Part shown: piece by piece, positions 33,873 to 45,148 of the stretch
How the letters are laid out: each line of letters begins with the position of its first letter
Numbering within the stretch: position 1 is the stretch's first letter
Assembly: GCA_963210315.1 (NCBI GenBank)
Contig: OY723267.1
Span: forward strand, 1,922,001-1,986,000
Reading direction: 5' to 3'
Length of the DNA: 64,000 nucleotides
From: Rhynchopus euleeides
Lineage: Eukaryota; Euglenozoa; Diplonemea; Diplonemida; Diplonemidae
Position numbers and translations under genes: made by a program
The notes under the pieces: generated by a model
The model's input: only the letters and a program-made list of their open reading frames with translations
Told to the model about the DNA's origin: nothing
The model's database searches: none

Positions 33873-34154
33873 TCTCTCGGGGTACCCTAGGTACCACCTC
33901 TACCATCCCAGCGCAGACTCCGAAGACAAGTACAAAATGGCTGGCGGCAGTGATCTGAGTAGGTCCCTCGGCCCTGGGCCCTCGAGGGGGTGACATTCTC
34001 TCGGGATACCCTCGGTAGAGTAAAAACCCCCCGCTCCCGCCCCCCACCAAAAAACCGAGTTTAAACCCGGGAAATCTCAGGAATAAAAACCATAAAAACC
34101 CAATAAAAACCCGGTTTAAACCCGAGTTAAAACCCGAGTTTAAACCCACCCTAA

Positions 34155-35174
34155 CACGGTGGGATCTTGTAAATTTTACATGTATAACTACAAGTATATA
34201 CATGTATTATACATGTATACTACTTGCATGTCAACTATTATACATGTATAATACATGTATATGCCTGAAATATACATGTAAAATACATGTATATCAAGTA
34301 AAAATACAAGTATAATACTTGCATGTCAACTATTATACTTGTATTTTTACTTGATATACATGTATTTTACATGTATATTTCAGGCATTTACATGTATTTT
34401 ACATGTATAATACTTGTCATGCAAGTATTATACATGTAAAATACTTGCATGACAAGTAAAATACATGTATAATACTTGCATGACAAGTAAAATACTTGCA
34501 TGCAAGTAAAATACATGTATTTTACTTGTCATGCAAGTATTATACATGTATAATACTTGCATGACAAGTATTATACCGTATACGTAAATATTATGGAACG
34601 TAAATATTATGGAACGGGCCCATTTTTGGCCGGTCCGTTCCATAATATTTACGTTCCAAAATATTTACAGGGCCAGTTGGGGACTCGGTGGTGAGGACGG
34701 CTTGCGTCAGGAATCGCGCGAAAAGTGCACGAGTAGGTCCCGTCAGGGACTCTGCATGCCGTCCGATCACCTGGTCCAAGTCCCCGAGTCGCAGAAAGCC
34801 CTGTAAATATTATGGAACGAAAAAAATCTGGAACGCCAACCCACCAGCGTTCCAAAATATTTACGTTCCATAATATTTACGTTCCATAATATTTACGTTC
34901 CAAAATATTTACGTATACGGTACATGTAAAATACATGTAAATGCCTGAAATATACATGTAAAATACATGTATATCAAGTAAAAATACATGTATAATAGTT
35001 GACATGCAAGTATTATACATGTATTTTTACTTGATATACATGTATTTTACATGTATATTTCAGGCATATACATGTATTATACATGCATAATAGTTGACAT
35101 GCAAGTATTATACATGTATAATACATGTATTATACTTGTAGTTATACATGTAAAATTTACAAGATCCCACCGTG
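34155..35174. mobile_element. TACATGTA foldback G2 carrying MITE F3
   Basis: Same TIR and arms as G1, with direct repeat AA on both sides. Nested in hAT element K2. MITE F3 is inside. Confidence 0.8.
34576..34920 (-). mobile_element. MITE F, copy 3
   Basis: 345 bp, inverted relative to F1 and F2, with TA on both sides. Confidence 0.85.
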
Positions 35175-35192
35175 AACAACACTGACCCCCCC

Positions 35193-36472
35193 CCCCCCTC
35201 CCCAGGTTCTCTGCCCCCACCTGGATGACCCAAGCGCTTCACACCGGGTCCCCTCCCCCTTCTGGTGGTCCACCGGCGGACAAAACCTGGAGTGCTCAAA
35301 AACAATCGTTCATAGTATTCATCATTGCCTTCCTCACCGCCCGCTCCTGTTTGGCGCAGGGGCGCAGGGGTGGGGAGGCAGAGAGGGCGGGGGTGTGCGT
35401 GTGGGGTGATGGCGTGTTGTGGGTAGCCCCAACTCCGTCCCATCCCCGCCCGCCGCCCACCCCTTCAACATCACACCCGACCCACTCCAAACAAAAACAC
35501 TGCCCAATGGCCCTATGAGCGACACCCCTCCAACTCGAATTACAGCGCAACCTGCATGTTGAGCGGAAGGCCGCGGAACGCTCCCCCCGATCCCTCCCTC
35601 GACCCCCGACCCCCCCTCTCTCCCCAGCTTGACACATAGGCAAGCGAGGGGAGGGTGTGACGCTGTGTGTGTGTGTGTCTGATCAACGAAAACTATTTCC
35701 CTCCCCCCCCCCCCTCCCCCCATCTCCACGGCAGAGACGCGGCGAGGTTTTTATTCTAAAAGACCCCTGTCTGTGGCCCGAGGGGGGGTGTGGATGGGGT
35801 GTGTGTTCGGCGTGCTCAGAGCACAGCCCAAAAAAATCGTTCAGAATCGTAAAAATTCTGGACATCGCAAAAGGCCGGCACTCTCCCCCTCTGGGTGAGA
35901 GTTTTGTGCGTTGGTGACCCACTGCCTGATCCAAGTGGCGCAGTATAGTGTGCGTGGTTGTGTGTGACGGAGGGTACTGGGTTGAACGTATTCCTGTGGA
36001 GGGGATGTTCTGCATGAGGTACATGCCCCATGACACCTACCAGGGGAACCTGGGTGGATCAAATCAAGCGCTGAGCTGTTTGGGCACTGTGTGTGTGTGT
36101 GTGTGAACACTGTATGTTTGTCATCCTTTATTTTGCACGCCATCTGCGCCTCGTGATTATACAGAGGTGGAGGGGGATCGGCCTCGGAGGCAAAAAAAAG
36201 ATACCCCATGCCAGCAAACAAAAGTATGAATGGTTCGTTACTACCAAAAAAAATGCATCAGGCTGAGCTGAAGGACAATCTGCTCCTTCGAGTGCAACAC
36301 CCCCTGTCAGCACTGTGCACTGGGCGTCTTCACTGGTGGGGTCGGTGCCAACAAGAAAGTTCAACAGGGCAGTTTAAATAAGCGAGATCAGCAAGTGCAG
36401 TCAGATCAAAAAAATCTGATTAGGTGCTCCCACGGGATGGCAATGTGTGTATGATTTGTGTTTTGTTCGCCC
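35193..36472. other. Spacer, no gene recognised
   Basis: C runs, short GT microsatellites (about 35665 and 36090), and a segment at 35200-35290 similar to 9470-9545 (CACCTGGATGACCCAAG type). No coding motif recognised. Confidence 0.4.
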
Positions 36473-36474
36473 TA

Positions 36475-37846
36475 GGAGGGTGTCCTAAATTTAGGAAATT
36501 TTTGAAAATTTTGGAAAAATTTGGGGGATTTTTTGAAAAAATGGCGAAAAAAAGGGTGTGGGGAGTTGGGTCCAGTTTAGCAAAGTCCGTGTATTTGGAC
36601 GCGGCCCCTCAGATAAGGAAGCCGCGTCTCAGGTGCAGGATGTGGGGTGTTGTCGATTTTTCAGGGTTCGACATTCTCGGGCTGGACGGAGAGAAACGGT
36701 GGGTGCAACTCTGATCAGAAAAAACTTCAACCGAAAAAACGGGGTGTAGCTCCCTGACTGACGAGCAGCGGGAGGTGGCGAAGAGAAGCTCCTCATGCGT
36801 GGCGGCCTCCCTCGTTCGCGGCGGGAGAGGCATCCGGGGGTACGAGAGCGGCACCCGCCTGAGTTCTTTATGGAACCCACAAACCTGGGTGGTAGCCGGC
36901 CTCACGGATGTGAGGTTGGAAATGCTCCGGGAGACAGCCGATGGCGCCTCAACGCCACAGGCTATCGTTGCCGGCTTGGTGCCCATATGGTGCAAGATGA
37001 GCGGCGGAATCCGCGAACTTCGGGAACTATCAGGTAGTTTGAACGCTGAAGACTGCCCCGCCAGGCTGAATGGGAGTCACAACGCGATGAGGAACAAGGA
37101 TCAGCAGCGCCCTTTCCGGCAAACACAGGGCAGCTCTCCCTGAGCAGCTGGGAATGAAACGGGACGGAACTAACGAGCAGCAGCGAAAATGTTGCAGAGC
37201 ACCAGTAACCACAACGAGTCCATGACACAAGTGGAACTGCAGACACGGGGCAGCCAAGAACCGGACGCAGTCGCAGGAGACCACCTCCACTGTCAGAACG
37301 AGCAGAACTGAGAGACACTCAATGGGATGGAGCGGAATCACTGTAACGGGGACACACTGATGGCACACAGTACAGACAGACAGAAGTCAGAGTGAAACGG
37401 TTGTACAAAGGGCTCGGCTTCACCGACGTCCTTAGTACAGAGTGAAACGACGACGCCGCCGAAGGCGGCCAATCCGCCGCCCGAAGGGCGGCGGAAAAAT
37501 TTTTGGGGTGTTTTTGGGTGAAAAACCGGGCAACCTGGGCCCTTTGGGACCACATAGGCCAGGAAAGGCCAAAATTTTCGATTTTTTTCGGAAATTTTTC
37601 GGTTTTTCAGAGTGTGGCAGTCCGCAGATACAGATTTTCGGGTCGGAAAAAAATTTTTTTTTTCGACCCAAAAAAATCGGATTTTTTCGGGGAGGGTCTC
37701 CGGTGGCCCCCCCTGGATTTCCTGATTTTTCCCGATTTTTCCTGATTTTCGGATTTTGCTCGAAATTTGCCCTTGTGTCAACCAGTGGCAAAATTTTCGG
37801 AAAATCGGGAAAAATCAGGAAAATCCGGAGAACCGGACACCCTCCC
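36475..37846. mobile_element. Probable TA-flanked TIR element R
   Basis: Ends GGAGGGTGTCC (left) and GGGAGGGTGTCC (right, inverted), with one base of length difference, and TA outside both. Subterminal GGAAAATTTT-type repeats are inverted between the ends. Contains an unrecognised frame and GC-rich hairpins near 37450-37495. Confidence 0.5.
36775..37143 (+). CDS. Unrecognised open frame in element R
   Basis: 122 codons, GC-balanced, with no long reverse-strand twin of equal quality over its whole length. The product is Arg/Gly/Ser-rich and contains the stretch LRETADGASTPQAIVAGL. I recognise no domain. It may be a remnant of the element's protein or an unrelated exon. Start chosen at the first ATG; the frame is open slightly upstream. 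Confidence 0.25.
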   Translation: MAKRSSSCVAASLVRGGRGIRGYESGTRLSSLWNPQTWVVAGLTDVRLEMLRETADGASTPQAIVAGLVPIWCKMSGGIRELRELSGSLNAEDCPARLNGSHNAMRNKDQQRPFRQTQGSSP

Positions 37847-37848
37847 TA

Positions 37849-38613
37849 GATCAGAAATCAAAACCACCGAGGTGTGGCGAAAGAGTTGCATTGGGGCAGG
37901 GTAGGTGTGTGTCGTGTCGTGCCGTGTCACAGTGCAGATCACATCAAAGAGCAGAGTGCTCGGTGTGTTTCACGCTGCAGGAAAAAAAAACAAAACAGAT
38001 TCACGTGTGTGTGCGTTTTGTGTTGGCTGCGGGCAATGCAGAGAAGTGCCTCGCCCCTCAGCATGACCATGCTTCTTTCTTTTTCTGTGCACAACGGTGC
38101 CCAGTGATGTGAGCTTTCTTGCCCCTGGTCCACCGGTGGGAAAATTTGGCAACAACACGAGCGCGCGCGAAGCGCGCGCGAGAAAAATTGACCCCTAGTG
38201 TTTTCCCCCCTGATCCCCCCCCCCCCAAAACAGGAGCGTCAACCCACCAAATCTCCAAAATCGAAAAGTTAGCGACAGGCCTGCCCCCCCCCCCCCCCCC
38301 CGACGAGGCGGGCGGGCAAGAAAAACAATCAGGAACAGACCTTGCATACCGCGAGAAGACCGCATGACCCCCCTCTCTCTCCCCCCCCCCCTCCCCTCCT
38401 CAATCCCTCCCTTTTGACTGCTGCTATTGCTTGTTTGCGATCCCAACACACGTCCCCCTTTTTTCCCTCCAGAATCTGAGCCACCCGCATGCACAACCCC
38501 CCCCCCCCCCCTCCGACCACAGGACACTACACACCACACGCCAGACCCCAAATCCCAGACCCCCTGGCCGCACTGGGCACTGCTTGCGGTTTGCCTCTGG
38601 CAAACCGACTGCG
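37849..38613. other. Spacer with GC hairpin and C runs
   Basis: Holds CGAGCGCGCGCGAAGCGCGC, part of a hairpin at 38157-38183, and several C runs. No gene recognised ahead of 38614. Confidence 0.4.
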
Positions 38614-39585
38614 ATGGACAACCTCCTTGCCTGTGACGAAGAGGATGTTGTCCTCATCAGCGAGGATGCCAGCAGCGACGTGTCAACATGCAGCACCTCC
38701 TACAGCAGCAGCACCTCGGGAAGCTCGCGAGACGAAGGGGCAGGATCCCCGCTTTATTATGGGTCGCCGCCGAATCTGATGCAGCCCCGCGACCGCATGA
38801 TGGACAAGGTCAACACCGACTTAGAGGATGCCGCTGGCAGGCTGCAGCGAGCGCAGCTCGGGGTGTTCGATGCCCACCGAGATGACGGTGTTGACGTGTC
38901 GGAGGGTTACGTCTGGCGCCGCTCTGATGACGAGGCGGAGTGTGCAAACGCGTCGGAGCACCATCCCACGGCACCGCCGCCGTCGGCAAAGCCCAAAACA
39001 CGTCGGAAGCGGCGGCGCAGAAAGACGGTTGTGCCCCCGCCGAAGCATGTCTCGGGGAAGAAGGGCAGCTTTGCGGTGAAGGTGCACTCTCGCACCGGGG
39101 GGACCGTGCGGAGGCCGACTGTGCTTGCGACATTCCGGAGGGTTCCGAAGAACGGCGAGGCTGTGAAGGTCGGTGGGTTCAGCAAGCGCAAGGTTTTGGT
39201 TGACTCCGGGGCGACGAGGACTGCCATCACCGCGGATATGGCTGTCAATATCCTCAAGCTGAAGCCGCAGGGGTCGACACATGTGACAACCGGGGACGGC
39301 GTGAAGACAAAGAGGATGCTTGTTCGCACCTCCATCGAGGTCTGCGGTGTCGTTAGCTATATCTGGGCTACGGTCCGGCCTCCACACGCCCTGAAGCACT
39401 GCATTCTCGGGGTGGACTGGCTGGGCACGACCCGCCCGGAATGGGTTTACACAGAGAAGAAGAAGAAAACCGTTCGCCGCCGGGACACAGCGCCCGCCGC
39501 TACGTCCTCCGCTAGCTTGAAGCGGAAAGGCAGCAAAAAGACGTCACCTGTCGCAAATGAGGTCCGCAAGACCAGCGTGTTTTAG
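38614..39585 (+). CDS. Retropepsin-like aspartic protease gene, copy 1
   Basis: 323 residues from the ATG at 38614, the first in a frame that is open farther upstream. Residues about 1-60 are Ser/Asp-rich. A basic tract RKRRRRK lies near 130. The retropepsin fold spans about 190-270: VDSGATRTAITADMA, then ILGVDWL. Such proteases act as homodimers; in LTR retroelements they process Gag-Pol, and several host genes keep the domain alone. There is no reverse transcriptase, integrase or terminal repeat beside this copy, so it may be a stand-alone gene or a relic of an LTR-related element. The reading frame looks whole. The C-terminal two thirds recurs almost unchanged at 51972-52643. Confidence 0.7.
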   Translation: MDNLLACDEEDVVLISEDASSDVSTCSTSYSSSTSGSSRDEGAGSPLYYGSPPNLMQPRDRMMDKVNTDLEDAAGRLQRAQLGVFDAHRDDGVDVSEGYVWRRSDDEAECANASEHHPTAPPPSAKPKTRRKRRRRKTVVPPPKHVSGKKGSFAVKVHSRTGGTVRRPTVLATFRRVPKNGEAVKVGGFSKRKVLVDSGATRTAITADMAVNILKLKPQGSTHVTTGDGVKTKRMLVRTSIEVCGVVSYIWATVRPPHALKHCILGVDWLGTTRPEWVYTEKKKKTVRRRDTAPAATSSASLKRKGSKKTSPVANEVRKTSVF

Positions 39586-40736
39586 TCACTCTTCCGGATT
39601 CGGTGTGGTCCGTTGCGTTTCTTCTCGTTACGAGGGGGGGAGGGCCGCCCACCTTCCTTTCTACCAACCCTCTATTCCTGGTCGTCTGTGAAAAGAATTC
39701 TCCCAACCCCCACTCTGGAATCGAACCAATGTGAGGTGATTTGCTCTAAGTGCTGAACCGTTGCCCGCCCGAACAGTATAGACTAGGGCTGCACGGTTTG
39801 GCAGGGATCCAAATGGCCCATGTTGTAGCGCTTTATCCTCTGGTCGGTTTGCCTCGTGCCGACCCTTGATGTACTGCGCGCGAGTCTCTGCCGTCATGGC
39901 TGAAAGCCGAAGAAAAGAACGAGGCAGGGGGTGGGAATGGGAGGGGGGGGGGGGTGGGCGGTGGGGTGTGTGTTAGGATTAACCCGTCGCTGCCAGCGTC
40001 TCTTTTGGGGCAGGCTGCAGACTTACACCAAATTCTAGAAACAAGAGTGCTTTCTTTTTGCGCCGACTGCCTCTGTGGGCCCTGCGGGGGGTGGGGTCGG
40101 GAGGGGAGGCTTGGGGGCCCGTGTTCAGATCCAAGATCAAAGCCGAGTGCAGTTGAAGCAGATCACTCCCGCCTTGTATGGCACAGCAGCGGGTGGTAGT
40201 CTGTTCGGCGCACTCGTGTTTGTGCAAAATAGTCTCATGAATCATTCAATGAAGCCATCACGCGCCGCGTTTGCGGCCTTGCTCTAAAATCAGAAAAGAA
40301 TAACGAAAACGGCACCACCGCACAGGGTCCTATCCCTGCCCTGTGCCTGGAAAGAAGCGCTCGAGTTGGGTGGGCCAACACTGCAATGGTGTCGTGCACA
40401 ACGAGGGCGCCCTGGAGTCTGAAGTGTTTTTTTTGCTAAAGTTTTTACTTATTTGTCAAAGACCCCGCTGGCGATATCAAAAAACGCTCCTCTGCAACTG
40501 GTTCAGAATCGATGTCTGATCAGGCCACTCACTGGAACTTTTTTGTTTTTGCTGTTGCGTCCCAACTTCACGGTTGAGCTAGCTGGTTCGTTGGCCTGCC
40601 ACCAGATGCCTGTCTCTTCGCGTGCGAAATCGACCCACCGGCCTCCCGCCCCCGCCCCCCTCACTGCTGAGGGCAAGCCACCAAACCCAAGAGAGAACCG
40701 GAAATATCGCAACCCGACACTTTGCACCCCCCCCCC
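39586..40736. other. Spacer, no gene recognised
   Basis: Contains G runs near 39945, a B-box-like GGTTCGATTCC on the minus strand (about 39715) without a tRNA around it, and a C run at the right edge next to element P. Confidence 0.4.
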
Positions 40737-42041
40737 TAGGGCAGCGTTAAAAAAAACGCTAAAACGTTTCACGTTTTAAAACGTTTCGTTTTATGAAAAC
40801 GTCACAGCTCGAAAAAAACGCGTTTTGAAACGTCATCAGTACTTGGGGTTTTTACTAGGGGAAGGGCCAGCCTAGCCTAGGCTAGGGCCAGCCGTCCTGC
40901 AGTAAGTGGCGGCTTGCGATGAATACCACATCGCAGACGCCCAGATCGCAGCAGATTCGCCCTTCACCCAGCCCCACGCCGAATCAGCCCACGCCGGATC
41001 CTCAGGGCAATGCTGGTATGCACTGCCTCATGGTTTGAAGAGCTGGGTAATGACTAGCTTGCGGGTTTGCAGCACTAATATGGGATATCGATATCCTAAT
41101 GGGGCATCCCACATGGGTGATGGTCGCTATCCCACAGGGGAGGGCACGTGTTCTCACAGGGGGGAACACGCGCACTCCCGGTGTCCCGGTCGCTATCCCC
41201 GGTGGGATATCCCATCCTGTTCTCCCACATGGGATATCCCAACCGTCCTGGCCACCGTGTGGCTATTCGCACAGACGGCTGTGAATGTTCGTGTAGTGCG
41301 TTCAAAGACAAGTCCTCACAGAGCGGAACCAGTGTCCTTCGGCCAGAAGTTGGGTCCTCTCTCTCAACCATCCGGTAATGGGAGTACGTTGAGCTGATCG
41401 AGATGGGTGCTGCTAGCAATGATCATGCCGGAAGTGTTCTCTCCCTGAATTTCCCACACCGTTCTGTCGCGCAAGCCACATTTCCCTTCACATTGCATGG
41501 GTGGGCTGCAGGCCACTTGGGCGTTTTTTTTGACGTTCCGCGAGATTCCAAAAAAACGCGTTTTTGATAAAAAACGAAAACGTTTTGACGTTTTGGAGGT
41601 CACCTTAAGACACGGGGGGACATCCGGGGACAAATCGGTAAAATCGGGGAAAATGACCAAAAAAAAGAGTGTGGGGAGTTGGGTCCAGTTTAGCAAAGTG
41701 AGCTCATTTTTCAAATTCCAGAATTTTTGGGGACGCTTCCTGTGCCCGGCCTCGCGGGTGGGGTGTTACACGGTGGACTCCAGCGGGGGTAGGGTAACCC
41801 TTTTCGGGAGTCTCAACTAGGGGGAGTCCAACTCCCGCTAGCGGGAGTATAGACTCCCGCTAGCGGGAGTCTATACTCCCGCTAGGGGGAGTCTGACTCC
41901 CCCTAGCGGGAGTCTTTTCACCTATTTTCACTCATTTTTCCCATGATACCTATGCAATGTGGCACTCGTCACTGAAGTACAGCCACACCAAACGAAACGG
42001 ACGTTTCCACCCATCCCAGCTCGCAGACCTGATTCACAAAA

Positions 42042-42422
42042 ATGGGGAAGACGACAACGAAGCCGGCAGCGAAGCCGGCGGCAAAGTCGATTAAGAAGAA
42101 GAAGAGCGCAGAGAGTCCCGAGGCTGCGGAGGCGACAAACATTGTGCATGATTTTTGCACGGCCTTCCCTGTTAAAAAAGGGGGCAGTGTGCTGACACTG
42201 GGATCCATTAGAAGGCTCCTAGCAACGGTGTTGAGCAAGGAGCTCCACCAGCACAGCACCCAGGTGGCCAACGCAATCATCGCCATGTCTTCCCTGACAT
42301 GGATAAGTTCGCTGTCAGGGAAGTCGCAACGATGCGGAAGGAGGGCGCTCTCCGTCATATACAAGGTGGAGGCGAAGTATGGCAAGGTGCAGGATACAAA
42401 CGTGTCGTCGGGGGCAGCCTGA
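42042..42422 (+). CDS. Small basic protein with weak H2B-like stretch
   Basis: 126 residues from an ATG in a good context (AAAAATGG). The N-terminal tail is lysine/alanine-rich (KPAAKPAAKSIKKKK), like histone tails. Residues about 45-80 contain LGSIRRLLATVLSKELHQH. This keeps the spacing of histone H2B between the Ile that starts helix 3 and the Glu-Leu-x-x-His of the C-terminal helix. The first histone-fold helix is not evident, so the likeness is partial and may be chance. It sits in transposon Q; no relation to transposition is known. It could equally be an unrelated DNA-binding protein of the element. Confidence 0.3.
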   Translation: MGKTTTKPAAKPAAKSIKKKKSAESPEAAEATNIVHDFCTAFPVKKGGSVLTLGSIRRLLATVLSKELHQHSTQVANAIIAMSSLTWISSLSGKSQRCGRRALSVIYKVEAKYGKVQDTNVSSGAA

Positions 42423-42572
42423 AGCCGCGAATGATCGCGACACGGGCGAACGGCTTGGCACCGTGGGTCTGGATAGATGCTGGAGTTCGGCCGGGTGAAA
42501 CCGGAAGTCGCAGCAAAATTTGCCCCCCCAGATTTCTTCCTCAAACCCACCCGTGGGCTGATCCGGCCTTGC

Positions 42573-42671
42573 ACGGTGGACTCCAGCGGGGGTAGGGTAC
42601 CACTACCGGGTTTAACCCTTTTCGGGAGTCTCAACTAGGGGGAGTCCAACTCCCGCTAGCGGGAGTATAGA
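42573..42671 (+). repeat. Second copy of the Q left terminus
   Basis: About 100 bp repeating the left end of Q (CACGGTGGACTCCAGCGG through GCTAGCGGGAG), without a matching right end nearby. Either a nested, truncated Q or a rearrangement of one element. Confidence 0.75.
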
Positions 42672-42687
42672 TCAGCAGTGGGCAACA

Positions 42688-43824
42688 ATGAGGCGATGCG
42701 GGGGGCGAGGGCACCGATGCTCACTGTGCGACATCCCAGAAGAACGCTGGTATCAACAGGTGCATCGATACCCGCACCTGACTCTCTCTGAGATGAAAGA
42801 GGCTGGCTACCCCTCCCTCTTGGCAGGTGTGCTTCCCAATGCCCGCTACGTCACCCCAGCACTCCATGACTGCAAGGGGCTCGCCATGCGGCTGATCAGG
42901 GTACTGGATGAGACAACAAAAAAATATTCGACAAGACCTGTACAAACCTTGCACTGAATGTGTCGCAGCATGGGACAGGTGCTCAGTTCCGGAAGGTCGT
43001 GCTTGCCTGTCACAGGACACACCTACAAGGGCTTGTTCCGCTACCTCTTTGTCTCCCTTGCAGACCTCATGCATTTCCGGTATGCAGACATCCCCTGGCG
43101 CTTCTGGGGATGCAAGGATGAGTCAGCCCGGATTCCCTTCTTGCGTGCTCGGATCTCAGGGCATATATTTCACTGGTTGATGGAGCATGCCGAAAAGGGA
43201 TCAACGCGCAATGCCTACGTACACAGTCTCCATCATTGGTGGGCTCCAGAAGATGCAGTGCCTCTGCAGAACAACGACGAATTTGAAGAAGCAGAGAACG
43301 GACATCGCAAGAAAGATGCCGTTACAATCGCCAGCTCCGCAACTTACGAGAGAGATCTTGCGATGGCAGAATAGAAGCGGCGCGCATCGGGCATGCCTTG
43401 GAAGGTTGCGCACCTGTCGCAGGACGGGATCCTCGGGTATAGAGAAGTCATCCTGTGTCCGTGTCTGCACACCCGACACGCTCATAGATTGGCTGTGTAT
43501 GTTCTTTGCACACAGTTGACACAGCTGCAGAAGGGGTTTGTGCACTGCAACACACAGGACTTCGTTGAACCCATCAGCGCGCCCTACTTCCTGTTCCGGT
43601 TCCCCGAAGGACACCGCAAATTATCGCTCTGCTTGTGCAAAATGCCAATCCCGCTGGGGGCGACTTTCACACCATTCGTGTCATCCGAGGCGACTTTGAG
43701 CACGCTTGACCAACGCGCACAGCAGGAGGGGGATGACAGTTCTGACGAAGAAGATGAGGCCTGCAGGATGGCTTGTCTTGCCCAAGGTGTAACACAACTA
43801 CGACAGGCGATGGCCGCACTTTGA
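42688..43824 (+). pseudogene. Unrecognised coding remnant of element Q
   Basis: Three consecutive plus-strand frames (42688-42957, 42958-43374 and 43393-43824) share codon style. The first two are in the same frame separated by a stop, and the third is in another frame after a short gap. Notable stretches: a CxxC at CSLCDIP, FRYLFVSLADLMHFRYADI, and HSLHHWWAPEDAV; the last part is acidic (DDSSDEEDEA). I recognise no transposase signature. Introns could account for the breaks. Given its place it is probably the element's main protein, in decayed or spliced form. Confidence 0.4.
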
Positions 43825-45148
43825 CACCTCAAATTCTAACCGCTCACCTCCGCAGGTGTAGCCGCTACCAGGAGGATAGGTAGGTAGTCCAGAGTCCGGG
43901 GAAACTGACAGAAGCAAAACAAGCCCCTCCCCATCCCTCTTCCACCATGATTTTACCCCCCACGCCAGTAGACTGTAACTATATCATGGGAAAAATGGAT
44001 GAAAATAGGTGAAAAGACTCCCGCTAGGGGGAGTCAGACTCCCCCTAGCGGGAGTATAGACTCCCGCTAGCGGGAGTCTTTGACACCCGCTCAGACTCCC
44101 GCTCCCAGACTCCCGCTAGGGCCGCTGGAGTCCACCGTGTAGGGAATCCACCCCGTGGTCACCCACTGCCCCCTGCGACACGGGGACGGGGTTAGGGGAC
44201 CGGCACAGGCCAGTACGGCGATGTACGACTTGGTGCTGCTGATAGGGACTCGAAACGAGAGCAGTGCACGGTCAGTAACGCACACAGGTCGTTGGTGCCA
44301 GGCACGGTCTACTTTTGAAGCCGTACCCCAGAGACTCGGTCGCTCGACAGCAAGCGAAGGCACCGCCCGGGCGCGCGGGGGGAGGACATGGCAGACGGCC
44401 TAAGGAGTGCCGGTCCGGGCATCCCACTGTACCGCCCTGCGTCAGCCACGCCATCCTCAGGTCTGCACCAGATCAACCTGGAAGTCGCTCCAGCACGTGC
44501 CACCCACCGCCAGCTAGATGCTGCGAGAAGTGAGCGCACCCGTTGTCCACACCCAGGTGCAGGAAGCGTGACACAAAGTTGAGGAGCACACTGCACTGCA
44601 ACGCTCCACCATCCACCACGATGCGGCATGCGATGGTGGCACCTGTGAGGGGCACACCTCCGCTTCGCCAAGGTGAAGTCGACCGCGAAGAGACTGACGG
44701 CGGCACGCTGAGTACCACGGGGGGTCCACGTGTCGACTCCGGTCAGTATGTGGAGCCGCCGCCACTGTTCGTTCGTCTGCAGCAGTATTCCCGCGAAACC
44801 GCCCGTTGGTGGCCGACGGCAACCAACGGGAGGTTTCGCGGTGGCGCTGAAGGGACACATTGCTCCGCGTTGCCACAGCTGCTGCGCCCTACGCCCTCAC
44901 TCAATGACTCACTGACGGTTGCCCCCCGGCACGCACATTCGCAACCCTCTCCAACCCTGGAAGTCAGGGCGTGACGGCTTCGGTGGCGACCAAGCAGGAA
45001 AGAGATCGACGAGGTGTCGGAGGGAGGAGGCGAGCACAAAAGGGCGTCGGCTACCGCACGCCCTTTGGGCGCAGCCGACGACCGACCGAACCGGCCCCCG
45101 GCCGGGAGGGAGGTGGGGGGGGGGGGGGCGGGGGGCGAAGCCCCCCGG

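Larger units (their letters stand above)
33181..35184. mobile_element. hAT-type element K2
   Basis: TIR CAGTGTTG / CAACACTG with 8-bp TSD ACCCCCCC (33173-33180 and 35185-35192). It begins 10 bp after K1 ends. Same AATAAAAACCCGG subterminal repeats (33188-33265 and 34017-34150). It contains part of a hAT transposase gene, and foldback G2 is inserted just inside its right TIR. Confidence 0.8.
41769..44139. mobile_element. TA-flanked TIR element Q inside P
   Basis: TIR CACGGTGGACTCCAGCGG with TA on both sides (41767-41768 and 44140-44141). Next to each end are many copies of the palindrome CTCCCGCTAGCGGGAG. Between them lie two coding stretches (42042-42422 and 42688-43824) and, at 42573-42671, a second copy of the left terminus. 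Confidence 0.7.

Noticed and set aside
39700-39775. Minus-strand tRNA candidate with a perfect GGTTCGATTCC B box
   Set aside because: The 5' acceptor and D arm cannot be folded, so at most a tRNA-derived scrap.
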